Program-made: the position numbers and the translations under genes | Origin: Betaproteobacteria bacterium | GTDB taxonomy: Bacteria > Acidobacteriota > Terriglobia > Acidiferrales > UBA7541 | Assembly (NCBI GenBank): GCA_903970165.1 | Contig: CAJCHZ010000045.1 | Location: forward strand, 1 to 32,148 | Reading direction: 5' to 3' | DNA: 32,148 nucleotides | The notes under the pieces: generated by a model | What the model was told of the DNA's origin: nothing | What the model saw: only the letters and a program-made list of their open reading frames with translations | The model's database searches: none | Shown: one piece after another, positions 8,812 to 16,306 of the stretch | How the letters are laid out: each line of letters begins with the position of its first letter | Numbering within the stretch: the first letter of the stretch is position 1

Positions 8812-9954
8812 ATGAATCTCGACCTAACCGAAGAACAATCTCTCCTCCAAAAAACCGTTCGTGACTTCGCCGAATCCGAAGTCCGCCCGCTCGCCAAAGA
8901 ACTCGACGAAACCGGCCGCTTTCCCCACGCCACGTTCAAAAAAGCCGCCGAACTCGGCCTCACCGGCATCGCCCTCCCCGAATCCGAAGGCGGCGCCAAC
9001 TTCGATCACATTGCCTACACGATCGTCATCGAAGAAATCTCCCGTTGCTGCGCCTCCACCGGCGTAATCCTTTCCGTCCAAAATTCTCTCTATTGCGATC
9101 CCATCCACCGCTACGGCACCCCCGAGCAAAAAAAGAAATTCCTTGAACCGTTCGCCCGAGGCGAAAAAATAGGCTGCTACGCCCTCACTGAACCGCAAGC
9201 CGGCTCCAATGCCGCGGCTCTCCAGACCAAAGCCGTGCTCCATGGCGACAAATACGTCCTCAACGGCACAAAAGCTTGGATCACCAACGGCGGCGCCGCC
9301 GACGCAGCCATCGTCTACGTCAACACGCACCCGGAAAAAGGTGAAAAAGGAATCACCGCGTTGCTAGTGGAAAAAGGCACCGCGGGATTTAAGACAGGTA
9401 AGGAAGAGAAAAAGCTGGGAATCAGCGCCACAGCCTGCTGCGAACTGATTTTCACTGACTGCGAAGTTCCCGTTTCGAATCGCATCGGCAACGAAGGCGA
9501 AGGCTACAAAGTGGCTCTCTCCACCCTCGACGGCGGCCGCATCGGCATCGCCTCCCAGGCCGTCGGCATTGCGCAAGGTGCTTTCGAAGCCGCCCAAAAA
9601 TACGCGCAAGAACGCCTCGCCTTCGGCCATCCCATCTCGCAGTTCCAAGCCATTCAATTCATGCTCGCCGATATGGTCACCGACCTCGATGCCGCGCGCC
9701 TTCTTGTCCGCAAAGCCGCCTGGAAGCAAGACACCGGCGCGCGCTTCAGCATGGATGCCGCCATCGCCAAACTTTTTTCCAGCGAAATGGCCACCCGCGT
9801 CACCCACAAAGCCATCCAAATCCACGGCGGCAACGGCTACTCCCGCGAATACCCTGTCGAGCGCAACTATCGCGATGCCCGCATCACCGAAATCTACGAA
9901 GGCACCTCCGAAATCCAGCGTCTTGTCATCTCGTCTTGGCTGCTCAGGTCCTGA
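8812..9954 (+). CDS. acyl-CoA dehydrogenase (short-chain/butyryl-CoA type)
   Basis: 380 residues, full length for the family. It oxidises acyl-CoA to trans-2-enoyl-CoA with FAD, passing electrons to ETF, in beta-oxidation or amino acid breakdown. Visible features: N-terminal helical domain, the FAD/substrate motif CYALTEPQAGSNAAAL, the second signature WITNGGAADAAIVY, and C-terminal helices with QIHGGNGYSREYPVER. The catalytic base is Glu363 in IYEGTSEIQ, the position seen in short- and medium-chain enzymes. It stands alone on this strand with no ETF or thiolase next to it. Exact chain-length preference is not decidable. A -10 box lies ten bases before the ATG and there is no ribosome site. 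Confidence 0.95.
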   Translation: MNLDLTEEQSLLQKTVRDFAESEVRPLAKELDETGRFPHATFKKAAELGLTGIALPESEGGANFDHIAYTIVIEEISRCCASTGVILSVQNSLYCDPIHRYGTPEQKKKFLEPFARGEKIGCYALTEPQAGSNAAALQTKAVLHGDKYVLNGTKAWITNGGAADAAIVYVNTHPEKGEKGITALLVEKGTAGFKTGKEEKKLGISATACCELIFTDCEVPVSNRIGNEGEGYKVALSTLDGGRIGIASQAVGIAQGAFEAAQKYAQERLAFGHPISQFQAIQFMLADMVTDLDAARLLVRKAAWKQDTGARFSMDAAIAKLFSSEMATRVTHKAIQIHGGNGYSREYPVERNYRDARITEIYEGTSEIQRLVISSWLLRS

Positions 9955-9998
9955 CCAGGGCTCAGCGCTCGTCCCATTGTCTGAAACGTGCTGCTAAT

Positions 9999-10018
9999 GT
10001 GTACACCTTGATGTACAC
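9999..10018 (+). promoter_or_regulatory. paired TGTACA operator of the toxin-antitoxin operon
   Basis: GTGTACA and TGTACAC form a perfect 7-base inverted repeat around a 6-base spacer. Equivalently, two TGTACA hexamers (10000-10005 and 10012-10017) lie 12 bases apart centre to centre. Known from the family: YefM-YoeB represses its own operon through two sites with a TGTACA core at this spacing. The pair lies 25 bases before the antitoxin GTG, where autoregulation is expected. Confidence 0.7.
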
Positions 10019-10042
10019 TTGAGTTTAAGGAGGGCAGCGCCC

Positions 10043-10396
10043 GTGGCCACCATCAAAGTCGGCGTCCGCGAATTTCGCGAGCGCATCGCCAGCTTCCTTG
10101 AATCAGACACACCGGTTGCCGTCACCCGCCGCGGCGAAACCCTCGGCATCTACGTGCCCACCCGCCGCAAGCACCTTTAAATCGCCGACATCTCCGAACT
10201 GAAAGCAGCCTCCGACCGCCTCGCCCAAGCCCTTGCCGACGGCTCGTCGGAATTCTTTGCCTCCCGCTCGCTCGAACAACTGGCTGCAGCGCAGGGCATC
10301 ACGTCGCTAGAAAACCCCGAGGACTTGGCCGGGGGCTGGCCGCGAGAAGAAGATCTTGACGAGTTCCTCGAGGTGACCTACCGCAACCGGCGTTGA
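10043..10396 (+). pseudogene. Phd/YefM-type antitoxin interrupted by an in-frame TAA
   Basis: From GTG 10043 (AGGAGG nine bases upstream) the frame reads 45 codons resembling a Phd/YefM DNA-binding domain (KVGVREFRERIASFLES, PVAVTRRGETLGIYVP), then stops at TAA 10178-10180. The same frame continues open for 71 more codons to TGA 10394-10396, and that stretch looks like a normal VapC-binding antitoxin tail (DISELKAASDRLAQAL, GWPREEDLDEFLEV). A single substitution, for example CAA to TAA, would restore a 117-residue protein. No good restart codon lies just after the stop. As read, only the DNA-binding half is made. A sequencing error is the main alternative. Confidence 0.75.
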
Positions 10397-10403
10397 CTGC
10401 CCA

Positions 10404-10820
10404 ATGGACGCCGTCCTTCTTGATACCGACGTTTTCTCTTTCTTTCTCAAAGGTGGAGACACACGTGCCGCCCTCTACCATCCTCACATTCGCGGTAAAG
10501 CCGTCGTGCTTTCTTTTGTCACGGTCGGCGAATTGTACGTGTGGGCCGCTCGCAGGCGCTGGAACGCAAAACGTGTCGCAGCGTTGGAACAACGCCTGCA
10601 ATCTCTCACCATCGTTCCCTACGATCTTGCATTGTGCAAAATTTACGGAAGAACTCGCGCTGCGCTTCTGGACAAAGGCCACCCCATCGCTTCCAACGAC
10701 TTGTGGATCGCCAGCTCGGCGCTTCGCCACTCTGTCACGCTCATGACGCACAACGCGAAGCACTTTGCTTCAATCCAAGGGCTCAAGCTCGTGACCGAAT
10801 CTCGTCCGGCAGGCGGTTGA
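10404..10820 (+). CDS. vapC: VapC-type PIN-domain ribonuclease toxin
   Basis: 138 residues, ATG seven bases after the antitoxin frame ends, so the two are an operon. VapC toxins are magnesium-dependent ribonucleases, usually cutting initiator tRNA or other structured RNA, and are held inactive by their antitoxin. The PIN-domain acids are present: Asp7 in LLDTDV, Glu43 in TVGELY and Asp99 in ASNDLWIA. The fourth position in THNAKHF is Asn117, a common substitution. Length is normal and I see no damage. It therefore looks catalytically competent although its antitoxin frame is interrupted. Start chosen because it is the first ATG and precedes the first beta strand directly. Confidence 0.88.
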   Translation: MDAVLLDTDVFSFFLKGGDTRAALYHPHIRGKAVVLSFVTVGELYVWAARRRWNAKRVAALEQRLQSLTIVPYDLALCKIYGRTRAALLDKGHPIASNDLWIASSALRHSVTLMTHNAKHFASIQGLKLVTESRPAGG

Positions 10821-10844
10821 AAACGGGCTGCCGGACCTTTGCCA

Positions 10845-10935
10845 CGGGCACAAAAGAAATCTGGGCCGCTGGCGTAACCTATTTTCGCGACCGCTCGACC
10901 CGTTTGGGGAAGAATTGAAAGACGCTGGTCGCGCC
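10845..10935 (+). pseudogene. remnant of a KdaD/FAH-family gene
   Basis: The bases translate as [19 protein letters not shown] and, after a one-base frame change, EELKDAG. This matches residues 63-88 of the intact FAH-family protein encoded at 11338-12168 ([26 protein letters not shown]) at roughly three quarters of positions. Similarity is lost on both sides. It begins 25 bases after vapC. No start, no metal-binding residues and a frame break mean it cannot be functional. It looks like the surviving piece of a paralogue rather than a fresh duplication. Confidence 0.65.
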
Positions 10936-10991
10936 ATGCCTACCGCGTTTCCCGTATTCACTTGTATCCGCAGCTGCCCTACGATGTCATC

Positions 10992-11276
10992 ATGAAGGTC
11001 TTCTATGGCGTTCTCATCTTCTGCTTCCTTTTGGGCTTGTTGATTGTGGCCTTCTACGCACCCTGGACGTCCACGCCGCCCGGCAGCGCCGCTCCGCACG
11101 CCTTTCTCGGCTACGCCCCGGCATGGTCCAGCCACTTTTCGACTGTCCCTGGCGCTCGCGTTGACCGCGGCGATGCAGCGATCCTTGTCGCCATCGTGGC
11201 CTTCTTCTCTATTGTTATCGCCGGCTCATTCTACTTCTTCCGCACTAAGCGCCCCGGGAAAGATCTGATGCAGTAA
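10992..11276 (+). CDS. small membrane protein (94 aa), unknown function
   Basis: A 94-residue frame starting at ATG 10992 (a TTG ten codons upstream is in frame but less likely). Two hydrophobic stretches, about residues 3-24 and 63-83, predict two membrane helices with a Pro/Ala-rich loop between them and a basic C-terminus (TKRPGKDL), consistent with the positive-inside rule. No ribosome site is obvious and no family is recognised. It lies between the FAH remnant and the intact FAH gene on the same strand. The clean membrane pattern suggests a real gene, but proof is limited. Confidence 0.5.
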   Translation: MKVFYGVLIFCFLLGLLIVAFYAPWTSTPPGSAAPHAFLGYAPAWSSHFSTVPGARVDRGDAAILVAIVAFFSIVIAGSFYFFRTKRPGKDLMQ

Positions 11277-11337
11277 CGTCGCCATCTCTCCTCAGCCTCA
11301 CAACCTTAGCCCTTCTTGTGCTACTTTTCCGTGCGCC

Positions 11338-12168
11338 ATGAAACTCTACCGTACAAGCGCCGCGCTTCTGTTGGAGCACGAACACCTGACTTACGCTCTC
11401 CCCGACACTAACCTCGACGCCCTCGTCTCCCTCGATGATCTCCACGAACATCTGCTACGCTCGCTCCCCAAACTGCAAGCTGGGGCCGATCTTCTGCCGG
11501 ATATACCCCTTCCCCCTCCGATTGGCACGCAAGAAGTCTGGGCCGCTGGCGTCACCTACTTTCGCAGCCGCTCCGCCCGCATGGAGGAATCAAAAGATGC
11601 CGGCGGTGGCAACTTTTATGACCGCGTTTATTCCGCCGAACGTCCCGAGCTTTTCTTTAAATCCACGGCCAGCCGCGCCGTCGGTCACCTCGGCAAAGTG
11701 GCGATTCGCTCCGACGCCAAATGGTCCGTCCCCGAGCCCGAACTCGCTCTTCTCTGCAGCCCCTCCGGCAAAATCACCGGGTATACCATCGGCAACGACC
11801 TGAGTTCGCGCGACATTGAAGGCGAAAATCCTCTCTACCTTCCGCAAGCCAAGGTCTACAACAGAAGCTGCGCCCTCGGTCCCGGCATACTCGTCGGCGA
11901 AAAGCCCATGTCCCCCTCCACGGAAATCACGCTGGAAATCCTGCGCAATAACCGCACCGTTTTCCAGGGCGCTACCACCCTTGCCCAGCTCAAACGTGAC
12001 CCGCAAACCCTCGTCGACTATCTCTTCCGCGATAACGTCTTCCCCTCCGGTTGCTTCCTCCTCACCGGCACCGGCATCGTCCCGCCCGATGAATTCACCC
12101 TCCACGCTGGCGATGAAATCCGCATTTGCATTCATCCCATCGGCAATCTCACCAACTTTGTCGGTTAG
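11338..12168 (+). CDS. fumarylacetoacetate hydrolase-family protein, KdaD-like
   Basis: 276 residues of the FAH superfamily. The stretches [52 protein letters not shown] and [15 protein letters not shown] closely resemble 2-keto-3-deoxy-D-arabinonate dehydratase (KdaD) of archaeal and bacterial pentose pathways, more than fumarylacetoacetase itself. The two Glu of PEPEL and the Glu in ERPEL are the expected metal ligands, and all are present. It would dehydrate a 2-keto-3-deoxy sugar acid in the cytosol. No other sugar-acid gene is adjacent, so the substrate is inferred from similarity only. It has no Shine-Dalgarno and is convergent with the HIT gene. Confidence 0.85.
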   Translation: MKLYRTSAALLLEHEHLTYALPDTNLDALVSLDDLHEHLLRSLPKLQAGADLLPDIPLPPPIGTQEVWAAGVTYFRSRSARMEESKDAGGGNFYDRVYSAERPELFFKSTASRAVGHLGKVAIRSDAKWSVPEPELALLCSPSGKITGYTIGNDLSSRDIEGENPLYLPQAKVYNRSCALGPGILVGEKPMSPSTEITLEILRNNRTVFQGATTLAQLKRDPQTLVDYLFRDNVFPSGCFLLTGTGIVPPDEFTLHAGDEIRICIHPIGNLTNFVG

Positions 12169-12194
12169 CCTGCAGATCCCGTGGGCCAAGGACA

Positions 12195-12683
12195 TCAGGT
12201 GGTCAGGGCTTTTCGAAGGCGGGTGTACGTTACGGAGAGGTCTTCGGGGTGGACGCGCGTCTCTGCTGTTACCGTCATGAAATTGGAATCGCCGAACCAG
12301 CGCGGGAGCGCGTGAAGGTGCAAATGGCCGACTACCCCAGCTCCCGCGGCGCGGCCAAGGTTCATGCCGAGGTTCATGCCGTCGGGCTTGTAATTGGATT
12401 GGAAGGCCCTTTCGACGCGCTGGGCGAGTTGCATCATTTCGTCAAGCGCGCCCGGTTCGCAAAGGCCCAGCTCGGCGACGTGACCGTAGGGGACGATCAT
12501 CACGTGGCCCGAGGTGTAGGGAAAGCGGTTGAGGATGACGAAGCTTTTTGCGCCGCGAAAGACGATCAGCGTGGTTTCGTCGTCCGTGCGGGCGATGGCG
12601 TCACAGAAGAAACATTCCGGCTGATTACCGGCGGAGACTTCCTCCATGTATTGGTAGCGCCAGGGGCTCCAGAGATGGTCCAT
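12195..12683 (-). CDS. HIT-family nucleotide hydrolase/phosphorylase
   Basis: 162 residues from the ATG at 12683, with GAGGAA nine bases upstream; a GTG two codons earlier is too close to that site. The histidine triad is seen in VGHLHLHALPRW (His-x-His-x-His). An N-terminal C-x2-C (ECFFCDAI) and the opening MDHLWSPWRYQYM are typical of the Ap4A phosphorylase-like HIT branch common in Acidobacteriota, Actinobacteria and others. It likely acts on dinucleoside polyphosphates or AMP conjugates in the cytosol. It is convergent with the KdaD-like gene, 26 bp apart. Confidence 0.9.
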   Translation of the reverse strand: MDHLWSPWRYQYMEEVSAGNQPECFFCDAIARTDDETTLIVFRGAKSFVILNRFPYTSGHVMIVPYGHVAELGLCEPGALDEMMQLAQRVERAFQSNYKPDGMNLGMNLGRAAGAGVVGHLHLHALPRWFGDSNFMTVTAETRVHPEDLSVTYTRLRKALTT

Positions 12684-12878
12684 CGGCACGGTTCCTCACA
12701 CACAAAAAGCTGAACGGACAGCATAGCAAAACGGTGCCATGAGGGGGTGGAACGCTCATAGATTAAAAATCAAGAAATAAGAGGAAACATTACACGGAGA
12801 GAGTAAAGGCCAGATAATCAGGTGGCTCATTTCGCGAGCGATTCCAGGTTCGATAGAGAATGCAGGCGCGACTGCGCG

Positions 12879-13244
12879 TCAGGAATGTTTCGCGTCGCCG
12901 GAGGCTGGGGCTGCAGCGGAAGAAGATTCCTCCGCGGAAGCTTCCGTTTCGGACGTGTTCACGAAATCCTTGAGCTCTTTGCTGGGTTTGAAGAAAGGAA
13001 TCTTCTTTGGCGGGACTTCGACTTTTTCGCCCGTCTTGGGATTGCGGCCGACGCGGCCGCGCCGCTCGCGCGTGCGGAAGCTGCCGAAGCCGCGAATTTC
13101 GATTTTTTCGCCTTTCTGAAGGGATTCGATGATGCTGTCAAAAATGGTCTCGACGACGGTCTCGGATTCCTTACGAGGGAGTTCTGTGATGCGCAAGACC
13201 TCTTCGATGAGGTCGGCCTTCGTCAGCGTGAGTTGCTTGGTCAT
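12879..13244 (-). CDS. ihfB: HU/IHF-family DNA-binding protein, IhfB-like
   Basis: 121 residues from the ATG at 13244; the frame is open further upstream but the extension is low-complexity and unlike the family. The core (about 1-95) carries the family signature IEIRGFGSFRTRERRGRVGRN followed by PKTGEKVEV and FFKPSKELKD. These bend DNA as dimers in nucleoid organisation and site-specific recombination. IhfB is favoured by these motifs and by its place after rpsA, the same order as rpsA-ihfB in Proteobacteria. An extra Ala/Ser/Glu tail of about 25 residues follows the core. Whether it forms a heterodimer or homodimer is unknown. Confidence 0.88.
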   Translation of the reverse strand: MTKQLTLTKADLIEEVLRITELPRKESETVVETIFDSIIESLQKGEKIEIRGFGSFRTRERRGRVGRNPKTGEKVEVPPKKIPFFKPSKELKDFVNTSETEASAEESSSAAAPASGDAKHS

Positions 13245-13447
13245 CGTGCCTATGCCTCGTTGCAGGGCCAAAGTGCGGCGGCCGCAGGTTCTTGGTGCGA
13301 AACGGCTTAGAGGAGCGAAAAGCGCCCGGTCGCCCCTCTTCCTATCATTAAATTGACCCGCAGGTAAATAAAATTGTGCGCTGCTGTCCCCTCCGGACGC
13401 CCCTGGGAGAGCAGACCGGTCTACTGCGAAGAACCTTGCGGCTAACA

Positions 13448-13461
13448 GCCCGCTAGCGGGC
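13448..13461 (-). repeat. 14-base palindrome over the rpsA stop codon
   Basis: GCCCGCTAGCGGGC is a perfect palindrome and the rpsA TAG stop lies at its centre. No T-run follows on the minus strand, so it is not a standard terminator. It could be a transcript-end or processing hairpin. Confidence 0.4.
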
Positions 13462-15456
13462 CGAGAGCTTGGACTTGAGCGCATCGCCAATCGTCGCGGT
13501 CGATGAAGACTTTGACGTGGAGCGATACTGCTCAATTTCCTTGCGCTCGATCTGCTTGGCGGCGGCTCGATAGCTTAACCCGATGCGGCGCGTTTCCGGG
13601 CTGATCTTGATGATCTTGAAATCATACTCCTTGCCCGGCTCGAGCGGACCGGCGCTCTTGAGCGGGCCGGTGCTGGTGCGGTGCATGGGAGAATGGCCGT
13701 CGTCGCGGCGCTTGCGGTCTTCGATTTCCGTGTTGTGGCAAAGGGCTTCGATGTTTTCACCCAGCTCGACGAAAGCGCCAAACGTGGCGATGCGTGAAAC
13801 TTTGCCCTTCACGATCTGGCCGACTTTGTGCTGCTTGAACCACTCGCCCCAGATGTCGTTGACCTGCTTGATGCCGAGAGAGACGCGCCGGTTTTCCGGA
13901 TCGATTTTCAGGACTTTTGCGGTGACCGGCTCGCCCTTCTTAAAAACTTCATGCGGGTTCTTGATGCGTTCGGTCCAGCTAACGTCGCCGACGTGGACGA
14001 GGCCGTCAAAGCCTTCCTCGATTTCAATGAAGGCGCCGAATTCGGCGATGTTGCGGACTTTTCCGGTGACGATGGTGCCGACAGGATACTTGTCCGCGAC
14101 GAGGAGCCACGGATCGGGCAGCGCTTGCTTGATGCCGAGAGAGACGCGGCGGTCGCTGGGCTTGATGTCGAGGACCACGACGTCCACTTCTTCGCCGACT
14201 TTGAAGAGTTTCGAAGGATGCTGGACCTTTTTCGACCAGCTGAGTTCGGTGACGTGGACGAGGCCCTCGATGCCTTGCTCGAGTTCCACGAAGACGCCGT
14301 AGTCTACGACGCCGACGACTTTGCCCTTCACCTTGCCGCCAGCGGGATATTTTTCGGAGGCATTCACCCACGGGTCCGGCATGAGCTGCTTCAGGCCAAG
14401 CGAGACGCGCTGCTTTTCCTTGTCGAACTTGAGAATGATGACGTCGAGTTCCTGCTCCGGCTTGACGACGTCGGAAGGATGCTTGACGCGTCCCCAGCTC
14501 AGATCGGTGAGGTGGAGGAGACCGTCGATGCCGCCGAGGTCTACGAAAGCGCCGTATTCGGTGACGTTTTTCACGTGGCCGTGAACGACCTGCCCTTCTT
14601 GCAGGGTTTCCATGAGTTGGGCGCGCTTGGCGTGGAGCTCTTCTTCGAGAAGCGCGCGACGGCTGACGACTACGTTGCCGCGGCGCCGGTTAAGCTTGGT
14701 GACGCGGACTTGCACTTCGGTGCCGGTGAGGTCGTCGAGGTTTTGCGTGGGACGCAGGTCAAACTGCGAGCCTGGCAGGAACGCGCGAACGCCGATGTCC
14801 ACGACGAGGCCGCCCTTGATGCGATCGACCACTTTGCCGGTGATGGTTTCCTTGGCTTTGTAGGCGGCTTCGATTTTTTCCCAGGTGCGGCGGCGAAGAA
14901 CCTTTTGATAGGAGAGAATCGTGAAGCCGTCTTTGTGTTCGCCGGTGCGCTGGACTTCGATAACGGCGTTGGGCTCGGGACGCGGGATATCCGTCTCGGA
15001 GAATTCCACCGCTGGGATGAGGCCTTCCGTTTTTCCGCCGAGGTCCACGACCACGCCATGTTCCGTGTAGGCGACGACTTTTACTTCGATAATTTCGTTT
15101 TGCGAAGCCGCTTCGTGCTGCTCGTCGTACTGCTCCATCAGCTTGCTCATCTCTTCGGAGCCGGCGGCTTCTTCGGCGGCGGCTGTGGCTTCCGCGTCGG
15201 CTGGAGAGGGAGCTGTCACGGCTTGCGCTACTGGTGCGGCCGGAGTTGCCGCAGCTGCTTCGGGTGCGCCATGCGAACCTTCCGCGCCATCACTGGCAGA
15301 CGCGTGCTCGGGTGCGCTCTCGGGCGCAGCTGGTTCGGACGTAGTGGTGTGGTCCGGGCTGGCTTCCGTCGAGGTGCTGTTCTGAATTGGTTCGGAATCA
15401 GGTGCGGGAGCGGCGGCAGATGCTGCGGACTGGTTGTTGTCGTGGTCAGAAAACAT
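13453..15456 (-). CDS. rpsA: 30S ribosomal protein S1
   Basis: 667 residues with six S1 RNA-binding domains at about 118-185, 203-268, 287-356, 374-444, 460-531 and 547-630. The central ones show the usual G-x-V-x-x-hydrophobic-x-x-Y/F-G-A/V-F-V pattern and end in RRVSLGIKQ. S1 helps load structured mRNAs on the 30S subunit. The first ~115 residues are an Ala/Ser/Glu/Pro-rich acidic extension absent from the E. coli protein. Domain 6 holds a basic insert of about 20 residues (near 580-600). CGGAGG lies nine bases before the ATG. The ihfB-like gene follows. A long structured leader precedes it. Confidence 0.95.
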   Translation of the reverse strand: MFSDHDNNQSAASAAAPAPDSEPIQNSTSTEASPDHTTTSEPAAPESAPEHASASDGAEGSHGAPEAAAATPAAPVAQAVTAPSPADAEATAAAEEAAGSEEMSKLMEQYDEQHEAASQNEIIEVKVVAYTEHGVVVDLGGKTEGLIPAVEFSETDIPRPEPNAVIEVQRTGEHKDGFTILSYQKVLRRRTWEKIEAAYKAKETITGKVVDRIKGGLVVDIGVRAFLPGSQFDLRPTQNLDDLTGTEVQVRVTKLNRRRGNVVVSRRALLEEELHAKRAQLMETLQEGQVVHGHVKNVTEYGAFVDLGGIDGLLHLTDLSWGRVKHPSDVVKPEQELDVIILKFDKEKQRVSLGLKQLMPDPWVNASEKYPAGGKVKGKVVGVVDYGVFVELEQGIEGLVHVTELSWSKKVQHPSKLFKVGEEVDVVVLDIKPSDRRVSLGIKQALPDPWLLVADKYPVGTIVTGKVRNIAEFGAFIEIEEGFDGLVHVGDVSWTERIKNPHEVFKKGEPVTAKVLKIDPENRRVSLGIKQVNDIWGEWFKQHKVGQIVKGKVSRIATFGAFVELGENIEALCHNTEIEDRKRRDDGHSPMHRTSTGPLKSAGPLEPGKEYDFKIIKISPETRRIGLSYRAAAKQIERKEIEQYRSTSKSSSTATIGDALKSKLSAR

Positions 15457-15629
15457 GGTTGTTGGCCTCCGGGAGATAACTTCTATTCTGTCCGACCCCG
15501 GTCAAGCCGGGGTCACGCAAACGTCGATAAAAGTCCTTGCGAATTCCCTAACGGGGTTGTGCAAGGAGGTTAACCGCTGAGCGGTCTTACGGGACAAGGT
15601 GTTGCGAGCGTTTCGAGGCACGCTGCAAC
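15457..15629 (-). promoter_or_regulatory. structured 5' leader of rpsA
   Basis: If transcription starts near 15629 the leader is about 170 bases. On the minus strand it holds a 10-bp hairpin with one bulge at its very 5' end (15601-15629), a 5-bp hairpin with a TGA loop on the plus strand (15573-15585), and an 8-bp GC hairpin with a 5-base loop (15494-15514). ACCTCCTT at 15563-15570 copies the 16S anti-Shine-Dalgarno and could pair with the GGAGG at 15466-15470. S1 is autoregulated through a structured leader in E. coli; a similar role here is inference. Confidence 0.55.
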
Positions 15630-15635
15630 CTTAAA

Positions 15636-15665
15636 AGGATACTCGCCGCGTTGCGTTTGTGTCAA
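15636..15665 (-). promoter_or_regulatory. sigma70-type promoter of rpsA
   Basis: TTGACA (15660-15665), an 18-base spacer and TATCCT (15636-15641) read on the minus strand. The -35 is a perfect consensus and the -10 matches four of six. The predicted start falls at the 5' base of the first leader hairpin. Confidence 0.6.
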
Positions 15666-15748
15666 TGAAAGCGGTTAGGCGAAATTGGCACGAGAAGGAG
15701 TCTAAAGAGGCTATGTCACGGAAGTGCGAATCGGCGGGAAATATTTGG

Positions 15749-16270
15749 CTAGGCTTGGTGGGCTCTCAGAAGCTTGCGGGCGCGGGCTTTCATGGCGGGC
15801 GTTCCGGAGTGGAGGGATTTTTCGAGGAGTTGCTTTACTTTGGGACGCAGTGTGACGTGGGTTTTCGCCAAGTCGGAGAGTGCTTGGAGGGCGAAGGTCT
15901 TCACGATGGAACTGCGATCGTCTAAATAACGAAGTAACGCTTCGGCGGTGCGCTGGCGCTCGAGAAGACTGAGGCGAAGCCGCGTCACCATGGCGGCAAG
16001 ATGCCAGCGCAACTCGATTTGCTCTGTTTCAGCAAGCAGGCCCATGAGTTCGGCTTTGTAGCGATCGAGGAGGCGAGGCTTCTTGGCGGAGACTTTTTCG
16101 GCGGCGTCGGCGGCGCGCAGGCGGACGATGGGGTCGTCATGCCAGAGGCAGGCGATGAGTTCGCGAAAACGGCGCGGTTCTTTGAGAACGAAGCGCGCCA
16201 CTTCATCCGCGCGCCCAATCGAGCGCCGGTCAGCGCCTTCGAGCGTGGAAGCTATTTTCTGTCGAGGCAT
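15749..16270 (-). CDS. HEAT-like repeat protein
   Basis: 173 residues, all predicted helix, no signal peptide. Paired-helix repeats are visible: HDDPIVRLRAADAAEKV, ELRWHLAAMVTRLRL, DDRSSIVKTFALQALSDLA and SGTPAMKARARKLLRAH. These match the D-x-x-x-V-R-x-x-A-A pattern of HEAT or PBS-lyase-like repeats, used for protein-protein contact. It is the last of an apparent three-gene minus-strand operon with a DnaC-like loader and a frameshifted gene (36 bp gap). No catalytic motif. Likely a small scaffold; partner unknown. Confidence 0.7.
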   Translation of the reverse strand: MPRQKIASTLEGADRRSIGRADEVARFVLKEPRRFRELIACLWHDDPIVRLRAADAAEKVSAKKPRLLDRYKAELMGLLAETEQIELRWHLAAMVTRLRLSLLERQRTAEALLRYLDDRSSIVKTFALQALSDLAKTHVTLRPKVKQLLEKSLHSGTPAMKARARKLLRAHQA

Positions 16271-16306
16271 AGAGGATGTGGTTAGGCGGACGCTTGCGTT
16301 CCCGTT

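Noticed and set aside
15494..15514. GC hairpin as an intrinsic terminator for an upstream gene
   Set aside because: No T-run follows on either strand, and no gene ends there; it lies in the rpsA leader.
13828..15573. 581-residue plus-strand frame opposite rpsA
   Set aside because: Long only because of codon bias on the rpsA strand; its composition is unlike a real protein and rpsA is certain.
15561..15580. Strong AAGGAGG on the plus strand as a ribosome site
   Set aside because: No start codon with a protein-like frame follows. The same bases on the minus strand read as an anti-Shine-Dalgarno inside the rpsA leader.
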